A stretch of DNA of 54,754 bases from Bacteroidaceae bacterium (GTDB lineage: Bacteria; Bacteroidota; Bacteroidia; Bacteroidales; Bacteroidaceae): positions 1 to 54,754 of the forward strand of contig JAFXZY010000087.1 in the NCBI GenBank assembly GCA_017541025.1, read 5' to 3'. This document shows, in pieces, positions 25,427 through 34,723 of the stretch (position 1 is the stretch's first letter; each line of letters opens with the position of its first letter). A program made the translations under genes and the position numbers. The notes under the pieces were generated by a model. The model was not told the DNA's origin, searched no databases, and worked only from the letters and a program-made list of their open reading frames with translations.

Positions 25427-26071
25427 ATGGATAGAAGAAGAGACATTGCACGAGAGATATCCCGAATATACTGCACACTTACGCCTGCTGCAGTACAAAT
25501 TCTGGGAAGCATTCTTGTGCCTATGAAATTTCAGAAGGGGGATACCATTTTGCAAGAAGATCAGGTGTGCCGTAACCTATACTTTGTAGATAAGGGTATG
25601 GTTCGCCAATATTATTATAAGAACAAGAAGGATGTTACGGAACACTTCAGTTTCGAGGGCCGTATCGTCTTCTGCATAGAGAGTTTCCTGAAGCAGGAGC
25701 CCAGTCGCCTTATTGTTGAGGCATTAGAGAACACTAAACTATATGCCATTCCTTATGACGACCTGAACAACCTTATGGTACGTAATCAGGAAATAGAGAT
25801 GCTTTATCGTAAAATCTTGGAGCATGTGGCCATCAGTTCGCAGGAGCATGCCGACAGCCAGCGTTTTGAGAACGCTACCGAGCGTTATGAGCGATTGTTG
25901 CGCGAGAAACCAGAGATTATCCTGCGTGCCCCTATGGTACATATAGCCAGTTTCCTGCAAATGACACCAGAGACACTTTCACGTGTCCGTAACGGAAGTG
26001 TGCAGAACAATGCCAAGCAGCATTCCCCCAAAGATGAGAATGATGCATGGTGGACTCATGCTACCAAATAA
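25427..26071 (+). CDS. Crp/Fnr family transcriptional regulator
   Basis: A 214-residue protein. The N-terminal cyclic-nucleotide-binding-like beta roll spans about residues 25-130 (KFQKGDTILQEDQVC, YFVDKGMVRQYY). The C-terminal helix-turn-helix VHIASFLQMTPETLSRVRN is of the Crp type. The dimer helix between them contains ATERYERLLREKPEI. No Fnr-type cysteine cluster is present, so oxygen sensing by iron-sulfur is not suggested, and effector identity is unknown. Many Bacteroidota homologues are of this cAMP-independent kind. It follows lepA after a short repeat-containing gap and precedes a tRNA gene; no target can be named. Confidence 0.85.
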   Translation: MDRRRDIAREISRIYCTLTPAAVQILGSILVPMKFQKGDTILQEDQVCRNLYFVDKGMVRQYYYKNKKDVTEHFSFEGRIVFCIESFLKQEPSRLIVEALENTKLYAIPYDDLNNLMVRNQEIEMLYRKILEHVAISSQEHADSQRFENATERYERLLREKPEIILRAPMVHIASFLQMTPETLSRVRNGSVQNNAKQHSPKDENDAWWTHATK

Positions 26072-26075
26072 AAAA

Positions 26076-26132
26076 ACTAAGACGATTTCTTGTGTAAATG
26101 CAGAAAATACTGTAATTTTGCATCGTCTTAGT
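26076..26132. repeat. 11-bp inverted repeat enclosing the tRNA promoter
   Basis: ACTAAGACGAT (26076-26086) and ATCGTCTTAGT (26122-26132) are exact reverse complements with 35 bp between them. The -33 and -7 boxes of the tRNA promoter lie entirely inside. There is no U-tract, so it is a poor intrinsic terminator. Confidence 0.65.
26090..26120 (+). promoter_or_regulatory. tRNA-Gly promoter
   Basis: -33 TTG (26090-26092), 20-nt spacer, -7 TAATTTTG (26113-26120), 16 nt before the tRNA. Confidence 0.65.
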
Positions 26133-26136
26133 GAAT

Positions 26137-26209
26137 GCGATAGTGGCTCAGTTGGTAGAGCATTGGCTTCCCAAGCCGAGGGTCGCGGGTTCGAGTCCCG
26201 TCTATCGCT
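26137..26209 (+). tRNA. tRNA-Gly (anticodon CCC)
   Basis: A full cloverleaf can be drawn over 73 nt: acceptor GCGATAG/CTATCGC, D arm GCTC..GAGC, anticodon stem TTGGC/GCCGA with loop TTCCCAA (anticodon CCC, reading GGG), five-base variable loop, and T arm GCGGG-TTCGAGT-CCCGT. The discriminator base is T. The 3' CCA is not encoded and would be added after transcription. Confidence 0.93.
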
Positions 26210-26221
26210 CTAAATAGATTA

Positions 26222-26247
26222 GGGAGCTTTTAGCGGCTCCCTTTTTT
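26222..26247 (+). terminator. Rho-independent terminator after tRNA-Gly
   Basis: GGGAGC (26222-26227), 8-nt loop, GCTCCC (26236-26241), then a run of six Ts. It also lies just beyond the stop of the convergent SDR gene. Confidence 0.85.
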
Positions 26248-26252
26248 GTGGT

Positions 26253-26990
26253 TTATAATCTCATCCTGCGCCAGATCCAGTTGGGGATGAGTTGCCAGAA
26301 GAAGGTCATTATCCGATAGCGCCAGTCTATTACACGGATATGGCGTTTGCGATAGATACTGCGGACAATGTCACCAGCTACAGTTTCTGGCCGCATCATC
26401 ATGGGATATTTGAAGTCTCCATTGAGCAGCGCTGTATCAACGAAACCTGGACGGATGTCCGTAATGCGGATGTTCAGCCCTCGTTGATGAGCCTGTTGTT
26501 CCAATGCTTGCAGGTATGTAGCTTGCAGGGCTTTTGTGGCAGAGTAGGCTGGGGCAGGGCCCAGACCTTTGGTTCCTGCAATTGACGTAATAGCAGCAAT
26601 GTGCCCCTCGCCCTTTTCTGCAAAGTACCTGAAGGCAGTGTCTATCATCCTCGTGAATCCTACGGCATTGGTTTCCATTGTACGCAACTCAATGTCTGTA
26701 TCCAAGTCTCGGTTCTGTTTGCCGATACCAGAAGCATGGAAGTATAATTCCATCCCGCCAATTCTTTCTATGAGGGTCATTAGCTGTTCGTCGGCTTGAG
26801 GCTTTGTTACATCAATTGTCATCACCTCAACACGTTCTGGGGCCATCGTTTTCAACTCCATCAGGGATTCCTCTCTTCGTGCTGCAACGCCCAAATGCCA
26901 TCCATCAGCTATTAATAATTGTGCAACTTTCCTTCCAATGCCGGAACTTGCACCAACAATGATTGCTTTCTTACCTTTATCCGTTTTCAT
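26253..26990 (-). CDS. SDR family NAD(P)-dependent oxidoreductase
   Basis: A 245-residue classical short-chain dehydrogenase. The nucleotide-binding glycine motif is IVGASSGIGRKVAQLL, the catalytic segment is ITSIAGTKGLGPAPAYSATKAL with Ser and the Tyr-x-x-x-Lys pair, and RPGFVDTALL follows. The C-terminus (about 25 residues, MTFFWQLIPNWIWRRM) is hydrophobic and basic and may associate with the membrane. The ATG overlaps the stop of the upstream BASS transporter gene by 14 bases, so the two are co-transcribed. The substrate is unknown; the family covers sugars, lipids and steroids, and no feature here separates these. Confidence 0.85.
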   Translation of the reverse strand: MKTDKGKKAIIVGASSGIGRKVAQLLIADGWHLGVAARREESLMELKTMAPERVEVMTIDVTKPQADEQLMTLIERIGGMELYFHASGIGKQNRDLDTDIELRTMETNAVGFTRMIDTAFRYFAEKGEGHIAAITSIAGTKGLGPAPAYSATKALQATYLQALEQQAHQRGLNIRITDIRPGFVDTALLNGDFKYPMMMRPETVAGDIVRSIYRKRHIRVIDWRYRIMTFFWQLIPNWIWRRMRL

Positions 26991-27906
26991 GTGCTGTATA
27001 TAGTTTTGCTGCTAATGCTCCGCTGATGTTGTGCCATACGCTAAAGACGGCGCCTGGGATGGTGGCAAGAGGATAGGCGGCAAAATGCATTACGGCTAAT
27101 GATGAGGCAAGACCGGAGTTCTGCATACCTACCTCGATGCTGAGGGCTACACACTTTGGCTTGGCCAGATGGAGTGCCCGGCCAATGAGGAGGCCGAATA
27201 AAAGCCCCAGCAGGTTATGGGCTATCACTACCACTACAACTACCATTCCACCAAGAAGCAGACGGTCGGCATTATGCCCTACAACGATTCCGACCACAAA
27301 TGCAATCACTATAGATGAGAATGCGGGCAGATAGGGCATGACGCTTTTAGTCAGCTTGGGCAGATAGTTCTGACAGAACAGTCCGCATATAATGGGCGCG
27401 ATGACCACATATACGATGCTCAGCAACATTCCCAGCGTATCAACATGAACCATGGTTCCTGCCATCAGCCATACTAATAAGGGTGTGAGTATGGGGGCGA
27501 GTAGGGTAGATGTGGCTGTCATTCCTACGGAGAGGGCAAGGTCGCCCTTTGCCAGATAGGTAATGACATTGGAGGCTGTACCGCCCGGACAGCAGCCTAC
27601 CAGAATGACTCCCAGTGCCAACTCCTTGGGTAGCGAGAAAGCCCATGAAAGTCCGAATGCTAACAGGGGCATGACTGTGAACTGTGCCAGACATCCTATT
27701 AGAATATCCTTAGGTCTGCTTAATACAATACGAAAATCTTTAGCTGAGAGTGTCAGTCCCATACCGAACATGATAACGCCCAACATCGGATTGATGGATT
27801 TGGTCTCAATCCAAATGAAAGATTCCGGTACTATAAGTGAGAATGCTGCAACGAGCAGTACCATTAATCCCATCCACCGGGCAATGAAATCACAAACTTT
27901 CTTCAT
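26977..27906 (-). CDS. Bile acid:sodium symporter (BASS) family transporter
   Basis: A 309-residue inner-membrane protein with about ten hydrophobic helices. MFGMGLTLSAKDF, the conserved crossover segment GCCPGGTASNVITYLAKGD and SIEVGMQNSGLASSLA are hallmarks of the BASS family. Characterised bacterial members carry bile acids, pantoate (PanS) or other organic anions with sodium, so the substrate cannot be assigned from sequence. The gene is divergent from the yhhN-like gene and overlaps the SDR gene downstream; a shared substrate between transporter and dehydrogenase is plausible but inferred. Confidence 0.88.
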   Translation of the reverse strand: MKKVCDFIARWMGLMVLLVAAFSLIVPESFIWIETKSINPMLGVIMFGMGLTLSAKDFRIVLSRPKDILIGCLAQFTVMPLLAFGLSWAFSLPKELALGVILVGCCPGGTASNVITYLAKGDLALSVGMTATSTLLAPILTPLLVWLMAGTMVHVDTLGMLLSIVYVVIAPIICGLFCQNYLPKLTKSVMPYLPAFSSIVIAFVVGIVVGHNADRLLLGGMVVVVVVIAHNLLGLLFGLLIGRALHLAKPKCVALSIEVGMQNSGLASSLAVMHFAAYPLATIPGAVFSVWHNISGALAAKLYTAHENG

Positions 27907-27935
27907 TCCTTATATCTTATCTATATTTTACTCCG

Positions 27936-27943
27936 CAAAGATA
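27936..27943 (-). promoter_or_regulatory. -7 promoter box (TATCTTTG) of the BASS-SDR operon
   Basis: Minus-strand TATCTTTG, 30 nt before the BASS ATG; -33 not clear. Confidence 0.5.
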
Positions 27944-27987
27944 CAATTTTTTTCTGCTTAACCTGTCATGAAATAAAGATTAAGTTG

Positions 27988-27995
27988 TATTTTTG
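27988..27995 (+). promoter_or_regulatory. -7 promoter box (TATTTTTG) of the yhhN-like gene
   Basis: TATTTTTG followed by CACC, 28 nt before the GTG start at 28023; -33 not clear. Confidence 0.5.
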
Positions 27996-28022
27996 CACCT
28001 GTAAACTGTAATAGAAGATTTC

Positions 28023-28646
28023 GTGTTGCGACAAATTGCTTTGGCCATCTTGGTCTATATCATTCTTTCGGTGCTGGATTTTATGCCTTTGCATTATCCT
28101 TCATTAATGATTTTTCCTCTTGCCTGGCTCACATTGTGTGCCCTATATAAAAGGCAATGGGCTCTGTCGGCTGCACTCTTCTTCTCTTTCATGGGCGATG
28201 TAATGGGATGGAAGAATGAACTGATTCCTCAGATTGGCTCTTTTGCTCTGGCCCAGATAGTGTACATTATACTATTCACTCTTCTGATGCCTCCCAGGGT
28301 GGCTTGGCCCAAGTCTGTGAGAATGTTGTTCCTGGTGCTCGTATTAATGACATACGGCATTGCCATGTACTGGATTTTCCCCAAGGTGGAGGATAAGATT
28401 ATTGCATCTGGGATAGCTGTATATGCTGTTCTGTTGCTGGGAATGTGCTATTCTGCTCTCAGGCATAGGAATGTATGTCTGATGCTGGGTGCTACACTCT
28501 TTGTTATTTCTGATTTTATCCTGGGCACACACTTGTTTGTGCAGCGAATCCCTCATGCCCACTTGTTAATTATGATTCCCTATTATCTGGGACAGGGCTT
28601 GCTTTTTATAGGCGTTCTGAATATGAATAAGATGGAAGTCAAGTGA
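28023..28646 (+). CDS. YhhN/TMEM86 family membrane protein (lysoplasmalogenase-like)
   Basis: A 207-residue protein that is almost entirely membrane helices (about eight). FFSFMGDVMGW, IGSFALAQIVYIILF and a C-terminal SDFILGTHLF..IPYYLGQGLLFIG are the conserved blocks of the YhhN family, whose eukaryotic members hydrolyse lysoplasmalogens; the two conserved aspartates (in GDV and SDF) are present. The first codon is GTG at 28023 (TTG at 28026 is an alternative), placed 28 nt from the -7 box. The stop overlaps the GTG of the next gene. Activity in this organism is unproven. Confidence 0.75.
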   Translation: MLRQIALAILVYIILSVLDFMPLHYPSLMIFPLAWLTLCALYKRQWALSAALFFSFMGDVMGWKNELIPQIGSFALAQIVYIILFTLLMPPRVAWPKSVRMLFLVLVLMTYGIAMYWIFPKVEDKIIASGIAVYAVLLLGMCYSALRHRNVCLMLGATLFVISDFILGTHLFVQRIPHAHLLIMIPYYLGQGLLFIGVLNMNKMEVK

Positions 28647-29335
28647 TACGGGATGTACATTATAGCGTGCAGATAGACAGAAGGATAAAGCCTGCGGTTT
28701 GCCAGGAAGATTTTGACGAACTTCTGGAACTGCTGGATTCCTTCTCGAATTCCCAGTTCCGTACTGCTGTGTATATGCTGGGTGAGAAATATGCGCTGGA
28801 ACTGTCTGCTGACGGATTCTGGAGGCTTTTTTCTGTGTTGCTCCAACGCGATTCAAAGGCTTTCCTGATAGTTATGCTGAAAGCCCTGGCTCAACGGATG
28901 GATAAGGGCGATGCAAGCATACAGGACGAAGGGTTTAAGAATCTCTGCCATTTAATGAACAAGATTGACCAACAGAAGACACTTCAGTTTCTGCTACCAT
29001 ATCTGAAAGACGAGGAGCAGGTAAGGTTCCTCTTCCAGTGCTTTTCGATGGAAACAAGTGAGTGGATTCCGTATCTGATAAAGGTGAACTCACTGCCATG
29101 TGCCTTTGTGCTTTTTTCCAGCCTGCGCTATATTGAGCACGAAAGAGATTACTTGTTAAGGATTGCTTACTATCTGATGAAACGGGGCGATGGACTATCG
29201 TTCAACTTGGCCAGTCTTATGAAGGCGTACTTTGGGCTGGAGGAACTGAAGGGTACATTCTCTTTGCAACTGAAACCTTTTGAATTGGCACGTTTGGAAA
29301 CTTCTTACAAAGCTTTCTGCGATAGGATGGCTTAA
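28643..29335 (+). CDS. Hypothetical helical protein
   Basis: A 230-residue soluble protein, start GTG overlapping the preceding stop (GTGA). I do not recognise a family. It is almost all helix, with repeated leucine-rich pairs such as FDELLELLDSFSN, FWRLFSVLLQRDSK, LCHLMNKIDQQKTLQFLLPYL and FASSL-type blocks, suggestive of a TPR- or HEAT-like solenoid. No signal peptide. The overlap implies translation with the yhhN-like gene. It converges on tldE, sharing four bases with its stop region. Confidence 0.7.
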   Translation: MIRDVHYSVQIDRRIKPAVCQEDFDELLELLDSFSNSQFRTAVYMLGEKYALELSADGFWRLFSVLLQRDSKAFLIVMLKALAQRMDKGDASIQDEGFKNLCHLMNKIDQQKTLQFLLPYLKDEEQVRFLFQCFSMETSEWIPYLIKVNSLPCAFVLFSSLRYIEHERDYLLRIAYYLMKRGDGLSFNLASLMKAYFGLEELKGTFSLQLKPFELARLETSYKAFCDRMA

Positions 29336-30636
29336 AGGCCGCCAAAGTTGACATCGGCAAAAACGATACTAGGCAGGAGTTCTGTTTCCCAAGGGTCGAA
29401 ATCGTTGCCAAGTGCCGTAACACGTTGCCACACATCCAATATATTTCCTGTGATATTCATGCCGCTGACGGGCTGTACAATCTGACCGTCCTGAATAAGG
29501 AATCCTTCTATACCATACGAGAAGTTGCCTGTACTGGGGTCACAGTTTCCACCATTGAAATCGGTTACCATGATAGCGTTCTCTGTGTTGGTTATCAGTT
29601 GCTGTAAGGTCTGTTCTCCACTCTGCATTACAAGGTGGTGTGTACCTTGTGTGGTGGGCTTCATTCCCAGCTTTTTGGCAAAGATGGTATCTATGAAATA
29701 GGTGTCTAAGACGCCCTCTGTGAACAGGGTGCGACGCTCAGTGGCAACACCGTCATAATCGAAATAGCAAGCGCCTCGGGTACCAGGGATGAGTGGGTCA
29801 TCAACAATATTGACTAGTGGCGATAGAACCTGCCGGTGGAGTTTGTCGGCCAGGAACGACATTTTGCCGTGCAGGTATTGACCGTTCATGGCGTTGAGGA
29901 TGGGTTGCAGAAAACTGCCTACAATGGGCGACTCCAGAATCATCTGGTATTGACCACTACGTGTAGGTTTACTGCCTATCTTGCGTAGGGTGCGGTCTAT
30001 GGCTACTTTGGCAACGCCTTCCAGAGGCATGTCCTTGAAGAAAATTCGCGTCTCTCCCCATCCGTCAGCGGGGTGCTGCCCGTCTGCTCCTTCTGCTGTA
30101 GCAATGCAGGTTAGGGTACACCGACTGCTTTCCTCATAGCCCAGAAATCCGTTACTGATAAGATAGTGTGCCCGATGCTGACGGTCGGAATAATGTGTCT
30201 GAAAGCTGATAAGATTGGGCTGGAGCAACAAACCCTCTTGGTTGTTTTGTTGGGCCAATCGCAGTTTCTCTGCAGGGTCAATGGTTGAAAGCGTAGCATC
30301 ATAAACCTTCAGGTCAGCACCTTCTCCCTTATAATATCTGGAAGGGTCGGCAAGTGTGCGTGACTCATCGGGCTCCAGCATACGGGTGGTTTCTGCAGCA
30401 TTCCTGATGAACAGACGTAGGGCTTCGGGCTGCACGTTGTTGGTGTAGAAGAAGCCGTCGCGCCCGTCTATTAGCAGATTCATGGCCAATGAAGTAGCAG
30501 ATGCGTGTAACATCTTCTCTATCTGCCCGTTGCGGATGTTGATGTCGTCCTCATTATTCAGCATGAGAACAAGTTTGAAATCAACATTTCCGCAAACGCG
30601 TATGATTTCCTCGGCTGCCCAATTTAAAATGTTCAT
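29332..30636 (-). CDS. tldE: TldE/PmbA family protein (metalloprotease partner subunit)
   Basis: A 434-residue TldD/PmbA-family protein. It shares the fold of the neighbour (middle sandwich, then glycine-rich C-terminal segment FNGGNCDPSTGNFSYGIEG) but lacks the HExxxH zinc motif, which marks it as the inactive TldE/PmbA subunit. In E. coli, TldD and TldE form a heterodimer that cleaves unfolded peptides such as microcin precursors and the CcdA antitoxin. The start is 59 bp after tldD on the same strand, so the two are co-expressed. Length is close to the usual 440-450. Confidence 0.85.
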   Translation of the reverse strand: MNILNWAAEEIIRVCGNVDFKLVLMLNNEDDINIRNGQIEKMLHASATSLAMNLLIDGRDGFFYTNNVQPEALRLFIRNAAETTRMLEPDESRTLADPSRYYKGEGADLKVYDATLSTIDPAEKLRLAQQNNQEGLLLQPNLISFQTHYSDRQHRAHYLISNGFLGYEESSRCTLTCIATAEGADGQHPADGWGETRIFFKDMPLEGVAKVAIDRTLRKIGSKPTRSGQYQMILESPIVGSFLQPILNAMNGQYLHGKMSFLADKLHRQVLSPLVNIVDDPLIPGTRGACYFDYDGVATERRTLFTEGVLDTYFIDTIFAKKLGMKPTTQGTHHLVMQSGEQTLQQLITNTENAIMVTDFNGGNCDPSTGNFSYGIEGFLIQDGQIVQPVSGMNITGNILDVWQRVTALGNDFDPWETELLPSIVFADVNFGGL

Positions 30637-30695
30637 GGTTTGCTGTTTACTGTTTTTTCATTGAACCTTGAGCTTTATCTCATTCTTCATTCTTA

Positions 30696-32066
30696 CTAAC
30701 CTACCACTAATTTATCTACCAGAACGGTTGGAAGTCCCTGGCTTACACCTACACGCTGACCGCCTTTTCCGCATATACCGGCACTGTGGTCTATTTTCAG
30801 ATTGTTGCCTACCATACTGATGTGCTGTAGTGCCCGTGGCCCGTTACCAATGATGTTCATGTCGCGTAATGGGGTTGTGAGGTGACCGTCCTCTATCAAG
30901 TAGCCTTTCTTCATAAAGAAGGTAAAGTCACCTGCCCCTATCTGTACCTGCCCATTGGTAAAGGTCTGGGCATAGATACCGCGCTTGACGCTGTGTATAA
31001 TATCCTCTTCTGCAGCCTCTCCGGCGCACATATAGGTGCTGCGCATACGTGGCAGGGGCATGTGGCGGAAACTCTCGCGACGACCGTTGCCTGTACTCTG
31101 AACGCCAAAATGGCGGGCACTGATGCGGTCGTGCAGATAGCTGGTAAGGATGCCTTCCTCAACCAATGTGGTTCGTTGGCCAGGTGTTCCTTCATCATCG
31201 TAACGGAGCATTCCTGCATCATAGGGTTGAGTGCCATCATCAACGATAGTGATATGGCTGTCGCAGATGCGCTGACCCAGTTTGCCTGTAAAGATGCTCT
31301 CGCCTGTACGGATGAAGTCGGCCTCAAAGGCGTGTCCGATAGCCTCGTGCATAAGGATGCCACTGCTTCCGGCAGCCATAACGACTGGCATCTCACCGCC
31401 TTCAATCTGTTTGGCATCGAAAAGGAACTGTGCTTGCGAGATGGTGTCTTGCAGTAGTTCTTCTATAAGTTCGGGTGTAATGAATTCGGCTCCCCTCTGG
31501 TACATGCGGCTGCCAAATCCCATCTGCGTCTTCCCGTCTTTCTGCAGAACAACAGAAATGAAAACGGTTGTGCGGGGACGGTTGTCAGAAAAGCCGGTTC
31601 CTTCAGAGCATACAAACCTAATGTGCTGCATTCGTTGGGCAATGGTAGCTTTTACACGGATTACCAGAGGAGAGATCTCGTGGGCCCTTCGATTGATGGC
31701 AAGCAGAATGTTCTTTGACGCATCGGGCTCCAGCATAGGTGTCTCTGGTGTTAGCTGCGGCATAGGTTGGAGCGTAGGAATAGCTGGTGCGGTGCAGGTT
31801 CCAGGAATGCTTCCGGCAAAACGTGCTGCCTGCTGCAGGGCCTCAGGACTGAGGTCCATGGTATAGGCGTAACCCTGCTGAGTGCCTTGTACGACTCGTA
31901 TTCCGGCTCCGTAGAGCATCACTTGCTGAGCCTGACTGACGGTACCATCCTGTAATTCAAGGCTGCTGAGGTGACTGTCCTCAAGGAAAATATCAGCATA
32001 CTCTCCACCTCTGTTAAGAGCGGTGGAGAGTACATTATGAAGTTGTTGGTCTGTTAGTGGAAACAC
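30696..32066 (-). CDS. tldD: TldD metalloprotease catalytic subunit
   Basis: A 456-residue TldD-family protease. The zinc motif HEAIGH is at residues 240-245 within SSGILMHEAIGHAFEAD, followed by GTPGQRTTLVEEG and a C-terminal GKGGQRVGVSQG. TldD holds the active site of the TldD/TldE peptidase in the cytoplasm. Encoded 18 bp after uxaC on the same strand, so transcription from the hexuronate operon may extend into tldD-tldE, although the function has no evident link to sugar acids. Confidence 0.9.
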   Translation of the reverse strand: MFPLTDQQLHNVLSTALNRGGEYADIFLEDSHLSSLELQDGTVSQAQQVMLYGAGIRVVQGTQQGYAYTMDLSPEALQQAARFAGSIPGTCTAPAIPTLQPMPQLTPETPMLEPDASKNILLAINRRAHEISPLVIRVKATIAQRMQHIRFVCSEGTGFSDNRPRTTVFISVVLQKDGKTQMGFGSRMYQRGAEFITPELIEELLQDTISQAQFLFDAKQIEGGEMPVVMAAGSSGILMHEAIGHAFEADFIRTGESIFTGKLGQRICDSHITIVDDGTQPYDAGMLRYDDEGTPGQRTTLVEEGILTSYLHDRISARHFGVQSTGNGRRESFRHMPLPRMRSTYMCAGEAAEEDIIHSVKRGIYAQTFTNGQVQIGAGDFTFFMKKGYLIEDGHLTTPLRDMNIIGNGPRALQHISMVGNNLKIDHSAGICGKGGQRVGVSQGLPTVLVDKLVVG

Positions 32067-32084
32067 TCTTGAACCTCTTGAAGC

Positions 32085-33488
32085 CTAAAAGTTAAAGTAC
32101 CTCTTGGCATTATAGTAAGAAATGTTTCTTACCATCTGTTCAATGAAAGGCATCTCCTCTGCTGGCAACTTTCCGTCCTCAACATCCTGACCGATAAGGT
32201 TACACAGGCAACGGCGGAAATACTCGTGACGAGGATAGGAAAGGAACGATCGGCTGTCGGTAAGCATTCCTACGAACCTGCTGAGCAGACCCAATACACT
32301 GAGGGCATTCATCTGGCGTTCCATACCATCGAGTTGGTCGTTAAACCACCATCCGCTGCCAAACTGAATCTTGCCAGGGGTGGGACCTTCCTGGAAATTT
32401 CCTATCATGGTGGCAATCATCTCGTTGTCGGCAGGGTTGATACAATAGAGGATGGTCTTGGCTAAATTGCCCTCAGAATCCAGTTTGTCAAGGAAGCGAG
32501 ACATCGCCTCGGCTGTGTTGAATGTTCCTATACTATCATATCCGGTATCTGGCCCTAACTGTTTGAACATCCGAGAGTTATTGTTGCGCATAGGACCATA
32601 ATGGAACTGCTGTGTCCAACCTGCCTTTGCATCTTGACGTGCAAACTCAAAGAGTAAAGCAGAACGGAACTTGTTTACTTCGTCTGCAGTGGGTTGCTTG
32701 CCTTCCAACACCTTCCGGAAGATTTGTTTAATCTCTGTTTCAGTGAAGTCGTCAGCATAGAATTCATTGATGCCGTGATCGGAAAGTCGGCATCCCATAG
32801 AAGCAAAGAAATCGTGTCGTTCCTGAAGGACATCGAGGAGCTCGTCGTAAGTGGAGATATTACGTGCTGCCGTCTCGCCTAACTTCTCTATGTATGCTTT
32901 ATAATTCTCTGGATTATCAATGGCCATTGCCTTATCAGGACGCCATGTAGGTAATACCTTTACCTGAAAACCACTTTCACGAGTCTGTTTATGATACTCT
33001 AAGGTGTCGGCAGGGTCGTCGGTGGTGCATACGACCTCAACGTTGTAATGTTGCATCAGACCCCGAGCAGAGAACCCAGGTTCCTTCAACTTCTCGTTGC
33101 ACTCCTCGAAAATTTCACGGGCTGTGCTCGTATTCAGCAATTTATTAATGCCAAAGGCAGTGCGAAGTTCAAGATGTGTCCAATGATAAAGCGGGTTGCG
33201 CATACAGTAGGGCATCGTCTCGGCCCACTTCTGGAATTTCTCCCAGTCAGAAGCATTACCAGTGATGTACTTTTCTTCTACGCCATTACTGCGCATAGCG
33301 CGCCACTTGTAATGGTCGCCACCCAACCAGAGTTCTGTAATAGAACTGAAACGATGGTCTTCTGCAACCTCTTTGGGACTGAGGTGGCAATGATAATCGA
33401 TAATTGGTAAATTCTCGGCCTGCTCGTGAAACAATTTTTGTGCAGTCTCTGTCTGAAGCAGGAATTCTTTGTTCATAAATGTTTTCAT
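32085..33488 (-). CDS. uxaC: Glucuronate/galacturonate isomerase
   Basis: A 467-residue UxaC, a TIM-barrel member of the amidohydrolase superfamily. It converts D-glucuronate to D-fructuronate and D-galacturonate to D-tagaturonate. Visible family motifs are [12 protein letters not shown] near the N-terminus, [28 protein letters not shown], and the C-terminal [17 protein letters not shown]. Length is normal. It overlaps the upstream uxuA gene by four bases and is the fourth enzyme gene of the operon, giving with the SDR and UxuA a route from hexuronate to 2-keto-3-deoxygluconate. Confidence 0.93.
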   Translation of the reverse strand: MKTFMNKEFLLQTETAQKLFHEQAENLPIIDYHCHLSPKEVAEDHRFSSITELWLGGDHYKWRAMRSNGVEEKYITGNASDWEKFQKWAETMPYCMRNPLYHWTHLELRTAFGINKLLNTSTAREIFEECNEKLKEPGFSARGLMQHYNVEVVCTTDDPADTLEYHKQTRESGFQVKVLPTWRPDKAMAIDNPENYKAYIEKLGETAARNISTYDELLDVLQERHDFFASMGCRLSDHGINEFYADDFTETEIKQIFRKVLEGKQPTADEVNKFRSALLFEFARQDAKAGWTQQFHYGPMRNNNSRMFKQLGPDTGYDSIGTFNTAEAMSRFLDKLDSEGNLAKTILYCINPADNEMIATMIGNFQEGPTPGKIQFGSGWWFNDQLDGMERQMNALSVLGLLSRFVGMLTDSRSFLSYPRHEYFRRCLCNLIGQDVEDGKLPAEEMPFIEQMVRNISYYNAKRYFNF

Positions 33489-34666
33489 ATTCTACCCCTT
33501 TCCATACTAGTTGCTATAGCCAATTCAAGTCCACGTAATTCAGCCAATCCGCGTAAGCGCCCGATGCAGCTGTAACCGGGATTGGTATGTTTCTTCAAGT
33601 CGTCACACATCTGATGACCATGGTCGGGACGCATAACGATATTCTTCTTACGTACCTGCTGAATCTCCAGAAAAGCCTTCATGACATCATACATAGGAAC
33701 ATCACCCTCCAGATGATTTGCTTCGTGGAAGTTGCCTTCAGCGTCACGCTTGGTACTGCGAAGATGAACAAAACCAATACGATCCCAAAACTTTCGCATC
33801 ATGGCAGGCAAATTGTTCTTGGGATTTACACCGAAAGAGCCTGTACACAGGCAAAGTCCGTTTGCTGGACTTGGTACAGCTTTGACGAGTGCCTGAAAAT
33901 CTTCAGCTGTACTGAGGATACGTGGCAAACCAAGAATCGGCATTGGTGGATCATCTGGATGAATAACCAACTGTACACCAGCTTTTTCTGCTACAGGACA
34001 AACCTCTTTTAGGAAATATATAAGGTTGTTGCGTAACTTCTTAGGTGTGATATTCTTGTATCGGTTCAACTCTTTCTGGAACTGCTCCAGAGTAAAACTT
34101 TCCTCTGAGCCAGGCAATCCGGCAATTATATTACGGGTGATGAGTTGTTTTTCTGCCTCGTCCATCTTTTCATAGCGGGCTTTAGCCTTTGCAATCTCCT
34201 CGTCAGTGTAATCCTTTTCTGCACCAGGTCGATGCAGGATATAGAGGTCGAAGGCTACGAATGCAGCTCGCTCAAAGCGAAGGGCACGACTACCGTCAGG
34301 CATTTTGTAAGCCAGATTGGTACGCGTCCAGTCCAGAACGGGCATAAAGTTATAGGTTACGACGTTAATACCGCATTCACCCAGATTAATAATACTTTGT
34401 TTGTAGTTGTCTATGTAGAGTTGGAAATTGCCTGTCTGCGTCTTGATATGCTCATGTACAGGCACACTTTCGACGGCAACCCAGCGGAGTCCTGCCTTCT
34501 CAACAATCTTCTTGCGCTTGAGAATCTCCTCTTTAGTCCACACTTCACCATTGGGAATATGGTGCAATGCAGTTACTATGCCGGTAGCTCCTGCCTGACG
34601 GATATCTTGCAGGCTGACGGGATCGTTGGGTCCATACCAACGGAAACTTTGTTCGCAGAGAAACAT
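33485..34666 (-). CDS. uxuA: Mannonate dehydratase, copy 1
   Basis: A 393-residue UxuA. It dehydrates D-mannonate to 2-keto-3-deoxygluconate. [17 protein letters not shown] at the start, the metal and substrate segment [16 protein letters not shown], and [20 protein letters not shown] then [13 protein letters not shown] near the end match the canonical enzyme, so this copy is likely to be the main dehydratase. It lies between the SDR gene (57-bp gap with a repeat and a 12-bp word also found at the exuT promoter) and uxaC (4-bp overlap). Confidence 0.92.
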   Translation of the reverse strand: MFLCEQSFRWYGPNDPVSLQDIRQAGATGIVTALHHIPNGEVWTKEEILKRKKIVEKAGLRWVAVESVPVHEHIKTQTGNFQLYIDNYKQSIINLGECGINVVTYNFMPVLDWTRTNLAYKMPDGSRALRFERAAFVAFDLYILHRPGAEKDYTDEEIAKAKARYEKMDEAEKQLITRNIIAGLPGSEESFTLEQFQKELNRYKNITPKKLRNNLIYFLKEVCPVAEKAGVQLVIHPDDPPMPILGLPRILSTAEDFQALVKAVPSPANGLCLCTGSFGVNPKNNLPAMMRKFWDRIGFVHLRSTKRDAEGNFHEANHLEGDVPMYDVMKAFLEIQQVRKKNIVMRPDHGHQMCDDLKKHTNPGYSCIGRLRGLAELRGLELAIATSMERGRI

Positions 34667-34672
34667 GTATAT

Positions 34673-34702
34673 AAAGTTTAAAGTTTAAAGATTGTGTGCT
34701 AT
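34673..34702. repeat. AAAGTTT heptamers plus a copy of the exuT palindrome half-site
   Basis: AAAGTTT AAAGTTT AAAG (34673-34690) is followed directly by ATTGTGTGCTAT (34691-34702). That 12-mer is identical to one arm of the palindrome at the exuT promoter (38282-38293), which raises the possibility of a second regulator site within the operon. Confidence 0.55.
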
Positions 34703-34723
34703 AGTCTGTATTGAGTTTATAGA

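Noticed and set aside
26076-26132. Terminator for the crp-like gene
   Set aside because: The loop would be 35 nt and no U-tract follows; the real terminator of this region is at 26222.
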